Origin: Marinobacter sp. F3R11
GTDB taxonomy: Bacteria > Pseudomonadota > Gammaproteobacteria > Pseudomonadales > Oleiphilaceae
Length of the DNA: 64,000 nucleotides
Assembly: GCF_003318275.1 (NCBI RefSeq)
Contig: NZ_QOCH01000015.1
Span: 726,516-790,515 of the forward strand
Direction: 5' to 3'
Shown here: positions 8,620 to 17,832 of the stretch, in pieces
Numbering within the stretch: the first letter of the stretch is position 1
Layout: every line of letters begins with the position of its first letter
Translations under genes and position numbers: made by a program
Notes under the pieces: model-generated
The model's input: only the letters and a program-made list of their open reading frames with translations
What the model was told of the DNA's origin: nothing
Database searches by the model: none

Positions 8620-8696
8620 GAGGGCGGCCGGACAGAAACTGATATCCCTTGATTCAGCCTGTTGATTTCCACACACTTGCAGACCGGCCCGCCCTC
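8620..8696 (+). other. Large imperfect stem-loop between globin and SulP genes
   Basis: GAGGGCGGCCGG at 8620-8631 pairs with CCGGCCCGCCCTC at 8684-8696, with one bulged base, around an interior of 52 bases. No T-run follows. The architecture recalls the three core-and-arms elements elsewhere in the window, but the interior matches their core only weakly. It could separate the globin transcript from the sulP transcript. Confidence 0.5.
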
Positions 8697-8713
8697 AAAC
8701 GAAAACTGCTTTT

Positions 8714-10459
8714 ATGTTCTATAAATTGCTGCCCGGTCTGCTTTGGTTGCAGGGATATACAACCCATACGCTAAAACGGGATGTGATATCAGGCCTCGCC
8801 ATTGGCGTCATGCTCATTCCACAAAGTATGGGCTATGCTGTACTTGCCGGCCTGCCACCGGAGTTCGGGCTCTACGCTTCAATCTTCCCGCCGCTTTTAT
8901 ACGCCTTACTGGGAACCTCCAACAAGATCTCCGTCGGGCCAGTCGCTCTGGATGCCATACTGATCCTATCCGGCCTCAGTGTGCTGGCCGAGCCCGGGTC
9001 AGACCAGTACCTTCAGCTTGCCATCGAGCTGACCCTGCTGGTAGGGCTGATCCAGTTCCTGTTCGGGCTTCTTCGGTTTGGTTTTATTGTCAACTTTCTC
9101 TCCTACCCGGTTGTTGTTGGTTATACCTCTGCTGCAGCTATCATCATCATTGGCAGCCAGCTCCAGAACCTGACCGGCGTTCATGTAGATAGTACCAATG
9201 TGCTGGATCTCTGCTGGCAGCTGTTAACAAGCATAAGCGACTGGCACCCGGTTACGGTGGGAATCGCAGTGGCCAGCTTACTCTTTATTTTTTTCTGCAA
9301 ACGCCATGCGCCAAAATTCCCTAACGCCCTGATGCTGCTTGTCGGCACCATGCTGCTCTCAGGGCTTTTTCATGCCGGCCAGGCAGGTGTAGAAGTAATC
9401 AATTCTGTGCCAAAGGGTTTCCCGGCACTTCAGATACCGGATATCAGTTTTGCGAAGCTTGGAGAGTTACTGCCGGTGGCCTTTACAGTGGCCTTTATGG
9501 GGTTTGTGGGAACTATGTCGATCTGCAAATCGCAGGAGTCGCCGAAGGACAAACATAGCGTGCAGCCTAACCAGGAGCTGGTTGCGCTTGGTCTGGCCAA
9601 TGCACTGGGCGCGATGTTCCGCAGTTTCCCGGTATCCGCCAGCTTTTCCCGCAGTGCAGCTTTGCGGGAGGCAGGAGCCCTGACTCAGGTATCTGCAATC
9701 GTATCGTCTGGCCTGATCGCTGTTACAGTTGTCTGCCTGACACCGCTGTTTACCGATTATCCCTTACCTAAAGCCGTTCTGGCAGCCATCATCGTGATGT
9801 CGGTACTGGGACTGTTCAAATACAAAGAAATGAAAGCCCTGTTCCAGCAGGACAGAAAGGAGTTTGTGATCCTGCTGGTCACTTTCCTCATCACACTGTT
9901 ACTGGGAGTTCAGCAGGGGTTGCTTGTGGGCGTGGCAGTATCACTGTTGCTGGTTATCTACAACAGCACAACTCCTCACATCACAGAGCTTGGCAAAATC
10001 GATGGCGAGGACCTTTACCGGAACATCCACCGTTTTGAAAGTGTGAGTGTGCGCAAGGATCTGCTGATTTTCCGCTTTGATGCGCCGCTGTATTTTGCCA
10101 ACAAGGACTATTTCAAATCACGGCTGTACAGCATGATGAAGCTGCGTCCAGAGGGCTCCCTTAAGGCAGTCATACTGGATGCACAGGCTATCAGCAGCAT
10201 AGACAGCACCTCGCTGATCATGCTGGAAAGCGTGATCGAAAACCTGCAGAGTCAGGGTATCCAGCTTTACCTTGTAAGCCTGATCGGCCCGGTTCGTGAC
10301 ACCCTCACGCACTCAGCGGCGTTGCGGGAGTATTTGCTGAACGAGCACATGTTCCCTCAGATAACTGATGCCGTTCTGTACATTGACCAGGGCATCAGCT
10401 CCCGGGCTTCAATCGCCAGGCAAAGTAATGCCGCAAAAACCCGACGGCGCCAGAAGTGA
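8714..10459 (+). CDS. SulP-family inorganic anion transporter with STAS domain
   Basis: A 581-residue inner-membrane protein. The first 400 residues hold the SulP core of 10-14 hydrophobic segments, with the N-terminal signature GVMLIPQSMGYAVLAGLPP and the segment GTSNKISVGPVAL. The last 130 residues form a cytoplasmic STAS domain with the SSIDSTSLIML motif. Family members move sulfate, bicarbonate, or dicarboxylates, and the sequence does not decide between them. No carbonic anhydrase gene is fused or adjacent, so sulfate or another anion is as likely as bicarbonate. No strong ribosome site precedes ATG 8714. Confidence 0.9.
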   Translation: MFYKLLPGLLWLQGYTTHTLKRDVISGLAIGVMLIPQSMGYAVLAGLPPEFGLYASIFPPLLYALLGTSNKISVGPVALDAILILSGLSVLAEPGSDQYLQLAIELTLLVGLIQFLFGLLRFGFIVNFLSYPVVVGYTSAAAIIIIGSQLQNLTGVHVDSTNVLDLCWQLLTSISDWHPVTVGIAVASLLFIFFCKRHAPKFPNALMLLVGTMLLSGLFHAGQAGVEVINSVPKGFPALQIPDISFAKLGELLPVAFTVAFMGFVGTMSICKSQESPKDKHSVQPNQELVALGLANALGAMFRSFPVSASFSRSAALREAGALTQVSAIVSSGLIAVTVVCLTPLFTDYPLPKAVLAAIIVMSVLGLFKYKEMKALFQQDRKEFVILLVTFLITLLLGVQQGLLVGVAVSLLLVIYNSTTPHITELGKIDGEDLYRNIHRFESVSVRKDLLIFRFDAPLYFANKDYFKSRLYSMMKLRPEGSLKAVILDAQAISSIDSTSLIMLESVIENLQSQGIQLYLVSLIGPVRDTLTHSAALREYLLNEHMFPQITDAVLYIDQGISSRASIARQSNAAKTRRRQK

Positions 10460-10467
10460 TGTTCTGA

Positions 10468-11670
10468 CTATGCCCGGCTTTCCCGCTCGACTGCCCCAGG
10501 CCCACCTGCGGCCAGTATGGCAGCACCAAACACACAGACAGCCATCACCATCACAATGGGCAGCAGCGCTCCACCGGCCAGAGTGGTCGATAGGGCGCTA
10601 ATGGCGCCGGCGATGGTGAACTGCGCCGCCCCGAGCATCGCAGCAGCTGTCCCCCCGAGATGGGGAAAGAATTCCAGCGCGTTGGCCATATTGTTGGGAA
10701 CGATTGCCCCCATGAAACCAACGGACATAATCACGCAGATAGCAACAACCCAATAGGGCGCACCAGCCCAGGCACACATCACCAGCACGCTGACGGCAAC
10801 AGCCTGCAGAAACACGCAGGCTCTGAGTATCCGTACCGACTGATAGCGCTTGAGTAAGCGGCGGTTAAGCAGATTCAGGCTTGCCATGGCGACAATATTA
10901 GCGGCGAACAGAGTAGAAAAAGTGGCGTTTGAGAGCCCGAACCATTTCTGATAAATAAAGGATGCGTGCGTGATAAATACGAGCATTGCACTGAAGCACA
11001 GCGCTTGTATGCCAACAAACCGCATAGTTACGCGATGGCGGAGTACCAGCCCATAATTGGTAACCAGAGTAGACAAAGGCGTCTGTTCCTTTTTCCGGGG
11101 AGGCAGCCGCCGGAATAACACAAAATGAAGAACAACAGCCAACAGCACGCCATAGCACGCCAGCGCTATAAAAATAGTATGCCACTCGCTCAGATATAAC
11201 AGCAGAGTTCCAATTGAGGGTGCGGCTGCAGGCGCTATGAACATCACAAGGCCAATCAACCCGAACAGACGTGCAGCATCCTGCCCGTGGGTCTGGTCAC
11301 GCACGATAGCCGGCACAGACACCGCACAAAATGCCCCGCCAATCCCCTGCACAATACGCCAGCCAAGCATCTCAGGAAGAGTCTGGGCCTGGGCAATCAT
11401 GAAGGCAGCACAGGAGAACACCGCCAGGCCGGTGAGCAGAATCTGTTGTCGGCCATAACGATCAGATAAGGGGCCGCCCAGCAGCTGTGCAAGCCCAAGG
11501 GCACCAACATAAGCACTGAGCGTCAGTCCGACATTTCCGTGGGCAATACCCAGCTCAGCAGCAATCAGAGGGAAGGCGGGCAGATATGCGTCTAGCGCAA
11601 GCGGGCCAAGCGCAACAGTCATGCCCAGAAGGATGGCTAGCTGGAAATGAGATAAGGGTGTTGTTTTCAA
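10468..11670 (-). CDS. MFS multidrug efflux transporter, Bcr/CflA family
   Basis: A 400-residue, 12-segment major facilitator protein. The N-terminal LGPLALDAYLPAFP, the GPLSDRYGRQ loop after helix 2 and the WRIVQGIGGAF segment are typical of the Bcr/CflA drug/proton antiporters. Start codon is TTG at 11670, chosen because the next methionine (residue 17) would cut into the first membrane helix. The gene is convergent with sulP, with only eight bases between the coding ends. Substrates such as bicyclomycin, chloramphenicol or sulfonamides are known in the family, but none can be assigned here. Confidence 0.9.
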   Translation of the reverse strand: MKTTPLSHFQLAILLGMTVALGPLALDAYLPAFPLIAAELGIAHGNVGLTLSAYVGALGLAQLLGGPLSDRYGRQQILLTGLAVFSCAAFMIAQAQTLPEMLGWRIVQGIGGAFCAVSVPAIVRDQTHGQDAARLFGLIGLVMFIAPAAAPSIGTLLLYLSEWHTIFIALACYGVLLAVVLHFVLFRRLPPRKKEQTPLSTLVTNYGLVLRHRVTMRFVGIQALCFSAMLVFITHASFIYQKWFGLSNATFSTLFAANIVAMASLNLLNRRLLKRYQSVRILRACVFLQAVAVSVLVMCAWAGAPYWVVAICVIMSVGFMGAIVPNNMANALEFFPHLGGTAAAMLGAAQFTIAGAISALSTTLAGGALLPIVMVMAVCVFGAAILAAGGPGAVERESRA

Positions 11671-11938
11671 AGCGGTATTCGAACTGAAAGTTGAACAGGG
11701 AAGATCAGAAAAAGCATGAAAAACCTTACATTGTCAGGGTGTTTACCAGGAAACCAATCCACAAGATCAACGCAAAATACACTCCCGGCTCAAAGCCTGG
11801 CTGATATTGCGGCGTTTATGGCACAACCAACCACTCCCTGTGATGAGGTTAATTGCCGAAGCAGTATAACGCGCACAACAGAGAATGGCATGAGGTCTTT
11901 CAGAGGCTGACACACAGTGCGGGACACTGCCATGACAT

Positions 11939-13147
11939 TTATTGGTCGAGCAGCTCTACCCAGTGCTGTACCGGCACCTTTGATTTCGTCTCCAGGTGCA
12001 TCTGGCAACCGATGTTGGCGGTTACGATACGATCAGGATCGTCTATGGTCAGGGCCTTGAGTTTGTTGCCCAGCAGCTTCTGGCTGAGCTCCGGCTGCAG
12101 TACCGAGTAGGTGCCTGCCGAGCCACAGCACAAATGCTTGTCTTTGGTAATAGCCAGATTGATGCCCGCTTTGGTCAGGACCTGCTCTACAACGCCACTC
12201 TGTTTCATTGCGTGCTGCAAAGAACATGGGCAATGAAAAGCCACCTTGCCAGGGCTCTGTTTGACCTTGAGAGACTCAAGATCCTGTTGCAGCAGGAAGG
12301 CACCAAGGTCCGTACACAACTCACTGACCTTCTGAGCTTTCGCTGCATACACCGGGTCGTCTCGCAGCAGGTGTCCGTAGTCCTGAACCATGGCCCCGCA
12401 ACCAGACGCTGTCATCACCAGAGCCTCCGCCCCCGCTTCGATAGCTGGCCACCAGGCATCAATGTTCTGGCGCATACGTTCCAGGCCTTTTTCATGCTCG
12501 GAAAGGTGATAATTCACAGCTCCGCAGCAACCAGCTTCCGGCGCTTCAACCATGGTAATGCCAAGCCTGTCCAGAACCCGGGCTGCAGCTGCATTGGTGT
12601 TTGGCGTAGCAGATGGCTGGACGCAGCCGGCCAGAGCCAGAACAATCCGGTTGTGGCTTGCCGCCGGCCAGGGGCTTGCCTGTTTTCTGGGAGGAACTTT
12701 GGTACGCAGTTTACCGGGCAGTACGGGAGAAAATGCCTGCCCGAGACGCAGCATGAAGCTGAACAGTGCACGGTTGGGAAGCACCCGTGCCAGAGCCCAG
12801 CGCATCCATTTGTCTTTCGGAGCCCGGGGCAACTCTTTATCGATGAGGTTTCGGCTGATGTCCACCAGACGGCCGTACTGCACCCCGGAAGGACAGGTGG
12901 TTTCGCAGCTGCGGCAGGTGAGGCAACGATCAAGATGCTCTCGGGTTTTTTCAGTAACTTCGGCGCCTTCAAGGAACATTTTCATGAGGTAAATGCGGCC
13001 ACGGGGACCGTCTCGCTCATCGTTCAGCTCCTGATAGGTCGGGCAGGTTGCGGTGCAGAAGCCGCAGTGAACGCAGGCTCTGAGGATAGATTCTGCCTCC
13101 TGCCCTTCCGTTGTGTTGGCAAATTGTTGAACCAGGTTAGTTTGCAT
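11939..13147 (-). CDS. glcF: Glycolate oxidase iron-sulfur subunit GlcF
   Basis: A 402-residue protein with two 4Fe-4S motifs, CVHCGFCTATCP (cysteines 25, 28, 31, 35) and CLTCRSCETTCP (cysteines 75, 78, 81, 85). Two CCG-type domains follow (one visible as EAGCCGAVNYH, the other as CCGSAGTY). It passes electrons from the GlcD/GlcE flavoprotein subunits towards the quinone pool during oxidation of glycolate to glyoxylate. It is the last gene of the operon and is separated from glcE by a structured repeat at 13185-13287. ATG 13147 is preceded by AGGT. Confidence 0.95.
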   Translation of the reverse strand: MQTNLVQQFANTTEGQEAESILRACVHCGFCTATCPTYQELNDERDGPRGRIYLMKMFLEGAEVTEKTREHLDRCLTCRSCETTCPSGVQYGRLVDISRNLIDKELPRAPKDKWMRWALARVLPNRALFSFMLRLGQAFSPVLPGKLRTKVPPRKQASPWPAASHNRIVLALAGCVQPSATPNTNAAAARVLDRLGITMVEAPEAGCCGAVNYHLSEHEKGLERMRQNIDAWWPAIEAGAEALVMTASGCGAMVQDYGHLLRDDPVYAAKAQKVSELCTDLGAFLLQQDLESLKVKQSPGKVAFHCPCSLQHAMKQSGVVEQVLTKAGINLAITKDKHLCCGSAGTYSVLQPELSQKLLGNKLKALTIDDPDRIVTANIGCQMHLETKSKVPVQHWVELLDQ

Positions 13148-13184
13148 GTTTTACCTGCTAAAGAATCTTGTTCGGTGGTGTCGC

Positions 13185-13287
13185 GATCAGGCAGATGTGT
13201 CTCTGAAACACGCTGTGAATACTTCCCTGTACGCTTGGCTGCGCCATCCATGGCTTCGCACAGTTTCAGAGACACATCTGCCCGATC
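13185..13287. repeat. Core-and-arms palindromic element, copy A
   Basis: Left arm 13185-13209 and right arm 13263-13287 are complementary at 24 of 25 positions and read GATC(A/G)GGCAGATGTG on the outer side. They enclose a 53-base core at 13210-13262 that starts ACGCTGTGAATACTTCCCTG and ends TGGCTTCGCACA. The core differs at only two positions from the core of copy C (read on its reverse strand), yet the arms are unrelated. Inside the core, GCG-CCAT-CC-ATGG...CGC can form a second hairpin. It lies between glcE and glcF inside the operon, so it may act as an attenuator or processing site there. Confidence 0.92.
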
Positions 13288-13308
13288 ACTCATCTGACCT
13301 TGGCGAGC

Positions 13309-14376
13309 TTACATCCAGCTATACAGTCGACCGGGATTAAATATCCCATCGGGATCAAACGAGCTTTTCACTCGCCGCTGGATCGTTTTAAGGGCATTGG
13401 GTTGGCTATGCATTACCTCACCGGTGCGATCACCACCCCGGAACAGGTTCACCTGCCCGCCGGCGGCGCGAGCCTGAGTCTCCATGTCGCTGAGTTCTCC
13501 AGCTCCACGGAACCAGCGCTGGGAGCCGGCCCAGTCGATGAACCAGTCACCCTCCAGGCCTGGGTTATCAGCAGTGGAGCCCACAGAGAAGCGCCAGAGC
13601 GGTGCATCTTTCTCAGCAAAGAATTCGTGTTGCATGTCCTGCACTGAACGCCAGAAAGCCTGTCCATCTTTCATGACATCGCCGCTCCACTTTTCAGCGG
13701 TTGCTTCAACGGCTGTTTTTGCGCCAGAGAGCCGCAGGTAAACCTTACCGTCGACCCAGCAGGCGGCGGTGATCGGCTTGGGCTCAGCCGCTCGGCTATT
13801 CATGTAGTGCAACACTTCATCTATTGCCATGTCCTGCACCAGTGTCAGACTGGCTGCAGGACTGGGCATGACTTTCAGGCTGATCTCAGTTATTACACCC
13901 AATGTTCCCAGTGCACCGGCCTGAAGCCGGGAAACGTCGTAGCCGGCAACGTTCTTCATGACTTCGCCGCCAAAACGCAGATGCTCGCCTTTACCATTGA
14001 TCAGGCGTATACCCAGCACCTGATCCCGCACGGAGCCGGCCCAGGGTCTTGCAGGTCCGGAGAGGTTGCAGGCGAGCGTTCCGCCAATAGTGGAACCCGC
14101 ACCAAAGTGCGGAGGCTCAAAGTGCAACGCCTGGCCTTGCTCTGCGAGTGCGGCTTCGATATCCACCAGAGGCGTGCCCGCACGCACCGTCATCACCAGT
14201 TCGACAGGGTGATAGTCCACGATCCCTGTATGCCCGCTCATATCAAGAGTACCGGCACCCGGGCTTGGTTCCCGGCCCATAAACGTTTTGCTGCCACCAC
14301 CAACGATGTTGAGTTTTTCTCCGCTGGCGCGGGCCTGGAGCACTTGCTCCTGAAGTTGTTGAGAGATATCAGCCAT
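13309..14376 (-). CDS. glcE: Glycolate oxidase FAD-binding subunit GlcE
   Basis: A 355-residue flavoprotein subunit of the FAD-binding PCMH type. Visible elements are the N-terminal VGGGSKTFMG, the STIGGTLACNLSGPARP FAD-binding stretch and the ENVAGYD-like segment KNVAGYDVSRL. The short length and partner genes identify GlcE rather than GlcD. I place the start at ATG 14376, overlapping the glcD stop by eight bases with GGAAG upstream; a methionine seven residues earlier is the alternative. It should form the glycolate oxidase complex with GlcD and GlcF. Confidence 0.94.
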   Translation of the reverse strand: MADISQQLQEQVLQARASGEKLNIVGGGSKTFMGREPSPGAGTLDMSGHTGIVDYHPVELVMTVRAGTPLVDIEAALAEQGQALHFEPPHFGAGSTIGGTLACNLSGPARPWAGSVRDQVLGIRLINGKGEHLRFGGEVMKNVAGYDVSRLQAGALGTLGVITEISLKVMPSPAASLTLVQDMAIDEVLHYMNSRAAEPKPITAACWVDGKVYLRLSGAKTAVEATAEKWSGDVMKDGQAFWRSVQDMQHEFFAEKDAPLWRFSVGSTADNPGLEGDWFIDWAGSQRWFRGAGELSDMETQARAAGGQVNLFRGGDRTGEVMHSQPNALKTIQRRVKSSFDPDGIFNPGRLYSWM

Positions 14377-15841
14377 GTGCGGCTTCCGTATGTTCATGCT
14401 TGTGTTGTTTGTGCTCTAGCGAGCGATATTCCTGGCAGAATTTCAGTGCGGGTACGGCTTTACCCGGATTAAGAATGCCTGTCGGATCAAAAGCGGCCTT
14501 CAGATCATGAAACTGCTGGAGCTCCTGGTCGTTGAACTGAACAGCCATCTGGCGAATTTTCTCCACGCCCACGCCGTGCTCTCCCGTAATACATCCTCCG
14601 ACATCCACACACATTTTCAGAATAGCGGCCCCGAAAGCCTCTGTACGTTCGAACTCTCCCGGTACGTTGGCATCAAAAAGAATCAAGGGATGCAGGTTGC
14701 CGTCGCCGGCATGGAAGACGTTTGCCACACGCAAACCAAACTCTTCAGAGAGCTTCTGCATGTCTGTCAGTACCTGGGCAATATGGCGACGCGGAATCGT
14801 ACCGTCCATGCAGTAGTAGTCCGGAGAAATACGCCCGACCGCCGGGAAGGCGGATTTCCGGCCCAGCCAGAGAAGCGCCCTTTCCTGCTCGCTTTGAGAC
14901 GTGCGAACAGAGGTGGCCCCGAGCTTGCGGAAAACAGCCTCAGCCTCGGCAATATGTTCGTGCACTTCTTCTTCAGTGCCATCCACTTCGCATAACAGCA
15001 AGGCTTTGGCCTCGCGGGGATAGCCTGCACCGGCAAAATCATCGGCAGCTACAATGGCGTGGCCATCCATCATCTCCAGGCCACCGGGAATAATTCCGTG
15101 GGCGATAATCCCGCCAACCGCATCACCGGCCTTCTGAACACTGTCAAAGCCAGCCATCACCACCCGGGCGACTTCAGGTCTGGTCAGCAGTTTTACCTTC
15201 ACCTCTGTTACTACGCCCAGCAGGCCTTCCGAGCCAGTCATCACAGCGAGCAGATCCATGCCACAGTTATCCAGGCCATCACTGCCCAGGGTGACCAGGT
15301 CACCTTCAGCGGTGACCATTTCGACACTGAGAATATTGTGCACAGTCAGTCCGTATTTCAGGCAATGAACACCGCCGGAGTTTTCCGCCACATTACCGCC
15401 GATCGTGCAGGCAATCTGCGACGAGGGATCAGGCCCATAGTAAAGGCCGTACTGAGCCGCCTCTTCGCTGATGGCAAGATTACGGACACCGGGCTGAAGC
15501 CTGGCAGTCCGTGCCAGCGGATCAATATCCAGGATCCGGTTGAACTTGGCCAGCGAGAGCACCACGCCTTCTTTGTTCGGCATAGCCCCCGCGCTCAGGC
15601 CGGTTCCTGCGCCCCGGGCAACCACCGGAACCCCGTGTTCGTGACAGATACGCATTACTCTCTGCACCTGGGCAACGGTTTCCGGCAGTACGACCAGCAA
15701 TGGCATCTCACAGTACATGGACATGCCATCGCATTCGTAAGGCTTCATGGTTTCGTCATCTATGATGACGTAATCCGGATCTATAAAGGTCCGGAACTGA
15801 TCAGCCAGCTCGGCTTTGCTGATCTCTGGTCTGGTTGTCAT
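14369..15841 (-). CDS. glcD: Glycolate oxidase catalytic flavoprotein subunit GlcD
   Basis: A 490-residue FAD-linked oxidase. The PCMH-type domain is visible as VVARGAGTGLSAGAMPN and IGGNVAENSGGVHCLKYG. The C-terminal domain has the NVFHAGDGNLHP motif and GEHGVGVEK, both typical of GlcD and D-lactate dehydrogenases. It oxidises glycolate (family members also take D-lactate) to glyoxylate. ATG 15841 with GAGAGG upstream is preferred over a start ten codons earlier. It overlaps glcE and follows glcG by ten bases. Confidence 0.95.
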   Translation of the reverse strand: MTTRPEISKAELADQFRTFIDPDYVIIDDETMKPYECDGMSMYCEMPLLVVLPETVAQVQRVMRICHEHGVPVVARGAGTGLSAGAMPNKEGVVLSLAKFNRILDIDPLARTARLQPGVRNLAISEEAAQYGLYYGPDPSSQIACTIGGNVAENSGGVHCLKYGLTVHNILSVEMVTAEGDLVTLGSDGLDNCGMDLLAVMTGSEGLLGVVTEVKVKLLTRPEVARVVMAGFDSVQKAGDAVGGIIAHGIIPGGLEMMDGHAIVAADDFAGAGYPREAKALLLCEVDGTEEEVHEHIAEAEAVFRKLGATSVRTSQSEQERALLWLGRKSAFPAVGRISPDYYCMDGTIPRRHIAQVLTDMQKLSEEFGLRVANVFHAGDGNLHPLILFDANVPGEFERTEAFGAAILKMCVDVGGCITGEHGVGVEKIRQMAVQFNDQELQQFHDLKAAFDPTGILNPGKAVPALKFCQEYRSLEHKQHKHEHTEAAHG

Positions 15842-15851
15842 AACGCCTCTC

Positions 15852-16277
15852 TCAACCACGTTGAGTTTCAAAATAGTCTATTCCTGCCTGGGCACAGTCC
15901 ATATCCTGCTGCGGCGTGCCGGAACTGAGCCCTATGCCGCCGACAACCTCGCCATCAACAATCACCGGCAGACCACCCCCAACCGAACTTATGCGACCAC
16001 CCACTTCTGTGTGAATGCCGAAGGCCAGACTGCCAGGCACGTTAGCCGCATTGTATTCGTGGGTAGCCTTTTTTGCGGCCGCAGCAGTAAACGCTTTGTC
16101 CTGAGCAATAGTAACACTGCTGGTCTTGCCGCCGTTCATGCGCTCAAACGCAATCAGGTTGCCAGACTCATCCACAACAGCGACACACATGGGAACACCA
16201 ATATCCCGTGCCTTGGCTGCAGCACCTTCAATCAGCAACCTCGCCTCGGCAAGATCAAGCCTCTTTATCGTTAACAT
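15852..16277 (-). CDS. glcG: GlcG/HbpS-family protein
   Basis: A 141-residue protein of the GlcG/HbpS (DUF336) family, shown by VAVVDESGNLIAFERMNG, the later SVGGGLPVIVDGEVVGGIGLSSG and the closing QDMDCAQAG segment. The molecular role of GlcG in glycolate operons is not settled; relatives bind heme or cobalamin-derived ligands or act as small-molecule sensors. No signal peptide is seen. The start at ATG 16277 has AGAGGTAG upstream; an earlier in-frame start would add 11 residues. It lies between the TRAP transporter genes and glcD. Confidence 0.9.
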   Translation of the reverse strand: MLTIKRLDLAEARLLIEGAAAKARDIGVPMCVAVVDESGNLIAFERMNGGKTSSVTIAQDKAFTAAAAKKATHEYNAANVPGSLAFGIHTEVGGRISSVGGGLPVIVDGEVVGGIGLSSGTPQQDMDCAQAGIDYFETQRG

Positions 16278-16296
16278 ACTATCTACCTCTGGATAT

Positions 16297-17832
16297 TCAG
16301 CCGTAAACAAGCCCTGGCAACCAGGTCACTACACCCGGAATGAGGATGCAGACCATCAGGCCAAAGGCCTGAATGGCGAGAAACACCAGGGAGGATTTGA
16401 AAATGGTGCCCATGGATATCTCGGGTGGACACACACCACGAATGTAAAACAGTGCATAGCCGAAGGGTGGACTGAGGAAGGACATCTGCATGTTGACCAG
16501 ATACAGGACGCCGAACCAGAGCACCACATCGTCACCGTTTACCGGTGGAAAACCAAAAAGCCCGTCGAACGTCAGCGCCTTTACGATCGGAATAAAAATC
16601 GGAACTGCCAGCAGGAGAATACCGACCCAGTCCAGGAACATACCTAGCACAACCAGTAACACCATCAGCAGGAACAGGATGCCGTAGGAGGACATTCCAG
16701 TACCAAGAATGGCGTCTGTCACAAACTGCTGGCCACCCTGAAGGATGTAAAACCCGACGAACACCGAGGCGCCAAACATGATCCAGAGCACCATGGCAGA
16801 AGCTTTAGCTGTGGTTACCGAGGCTTCACGCAGGCCGCCAACAGAGAACTTTCCATGCATCATGGCAACAACGATGGCGCCGAACGAACCTATCCCCGCA
16901 GCTTCAACCGGTGTTGCGATACCTCCAAACAGCAAGCCAAGAACCAGACCTACAAGGATCAGGGGCGCAATGAGGCCTTTGAGAAGAAGCAGCTTTTCCC
17001 GTAAAGAAATACGCTCCTCTACCGGCACGGGTGGCCCAAGGCTAGGGTTGAGCCAGCTCCGGATAAGCACATAGGCAATATAGAGGCTGGACAGCATAAG
17101 CCCGGGTATCACAGAGCCCAGATACAACTCGCCTACGGACTGCTGCGCCACAACTGCATACAGAATGGCGAGAATGGAAGGCGGAATCAGAATGCCCAGG
17201 GTGCCACCAGCCATAATCGAGCCAAGGGCAATCTTGTGATCATAGCCGCGCTTGAGCATGGCGGGCAGCGCAATGATACCCATAGTCACAACCGCAGCGC
17301 CGATAACTCCCACCATGGCGGCCAGAAGGGTAGACGCCAGAATGGTCGCGGTTGCCAGACCGCCGCTGAGCCCGCCCATCCATTTGTAGACTACACTGAA
17401 CATTTCCTCGATCAGACCGGCCCGCTCAAGCATGGACGCCATAAAAATAAACAGGGGGATCGCCGCCAGATCGGAGTTGGTCATCATCGGGAAGATCCGG
17501 CTCGGCACGATGTTAAGCATCATCGCATCGCCAACCAGATAGACAAACAGCACCCCGAGACCGCCTGTCACAAAGGCCAGCGGCAAGCCCATCATCAGAG
17601 CGACCAGGAGTGAGCCGAACATCAGATAGGTCAACGGACCTATATCTACACTGGCCAGGCTACCTGCCAGCCTGAACAGGAATTTCTCATCACTGAACGG
17701 GTCGTAGAAAAGAATGTTGATCATCTCGACACAGATAATAAATCCGAACCCCACAGTGGCCAGGATCATCAGCCATGTGCCAAGTTTGCCCGTCATATTC
17801 GGGCCTGACGCAGTTGCTGTATTGACTGTCAT
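16297..17832 (-). CDS. TRAP transporter large permease (DctM type)
   Basis: A 511-residue inner-membrane protein with about 12-13 hydrophobic segments, longer than the 426-430 residues of classical DctM. Family features include MGLPLAFVTGG, PLFIFMASMLERAG and GGTLGILIPPSILAILYAVVAQQSVG, the last being the conserved IPPS region. It forms the ion-coupled channel of a TRAP transporter. Its start overlaps the small-permease stop as ATGA. Because it is transcribed with glcGDEF, the transporter probably brings in glycolate or a related 2-hydroxy acid, replacing the GlcA permease found in enteric bacteria. That substrate is inferred from context. Confidence 0.92.
   Translation of the reverse strand: MTVNTATASGPNMTGKLGTWLMILATVGFGFIICVEMINILFYDPFSDEKFLFRLAGSLASVDIGPLTYLMFGSLLVALMMGLPLAFVTGGLGVLFVYLVGDAMMLNIVPSRIFPMMTNSDLAAIPLFIFMASMLERAGLIEEMFSVVYKWMGGLSGGLATATILASTLLAAMVGVIGAAVVTMGIIALPAMLKRGYDHKIALGSIMAGGTLGILIPPSILAILYAVVAQQSVGELYLGSVIPGLMLSSLYIAYVLIRSWLNPSLGPPVPVEERISLREKLLLLKGLIAPLILVGLVLGLLFGGIATPVEAAGIGSFGAIVVAMMHGKFSVGGLREASVTTAKASAMVLWIMFGASVFVGFYILQGGQQFVTDAILGTGMSSYGILFLLMVLLVVLGMFLDWVGILLLAVPIFIPIVKALTFDGLFGFPPVNGDDVVLWFGVLYLVNMQMSFLSPPFGYALFYIRGVCPPEISMGTIFKSSLVFLAIQAFGLMVCILIPGVVTWLPGLVYG

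Noticed and set aside
13185..13287. Element A as an integron attC site
   Set aside because: attC sites have conserved outer ends and a variable middle; here the middle is conserved and the ends vary, and there is no integrase or cassette array.
11996..13297. 433-residue open frame on the plus strand opposite glcF
   Set aside because: It is antisense to a clear glcF with two iron-sulfur motifs and crosses repeat element A; it has no family features.
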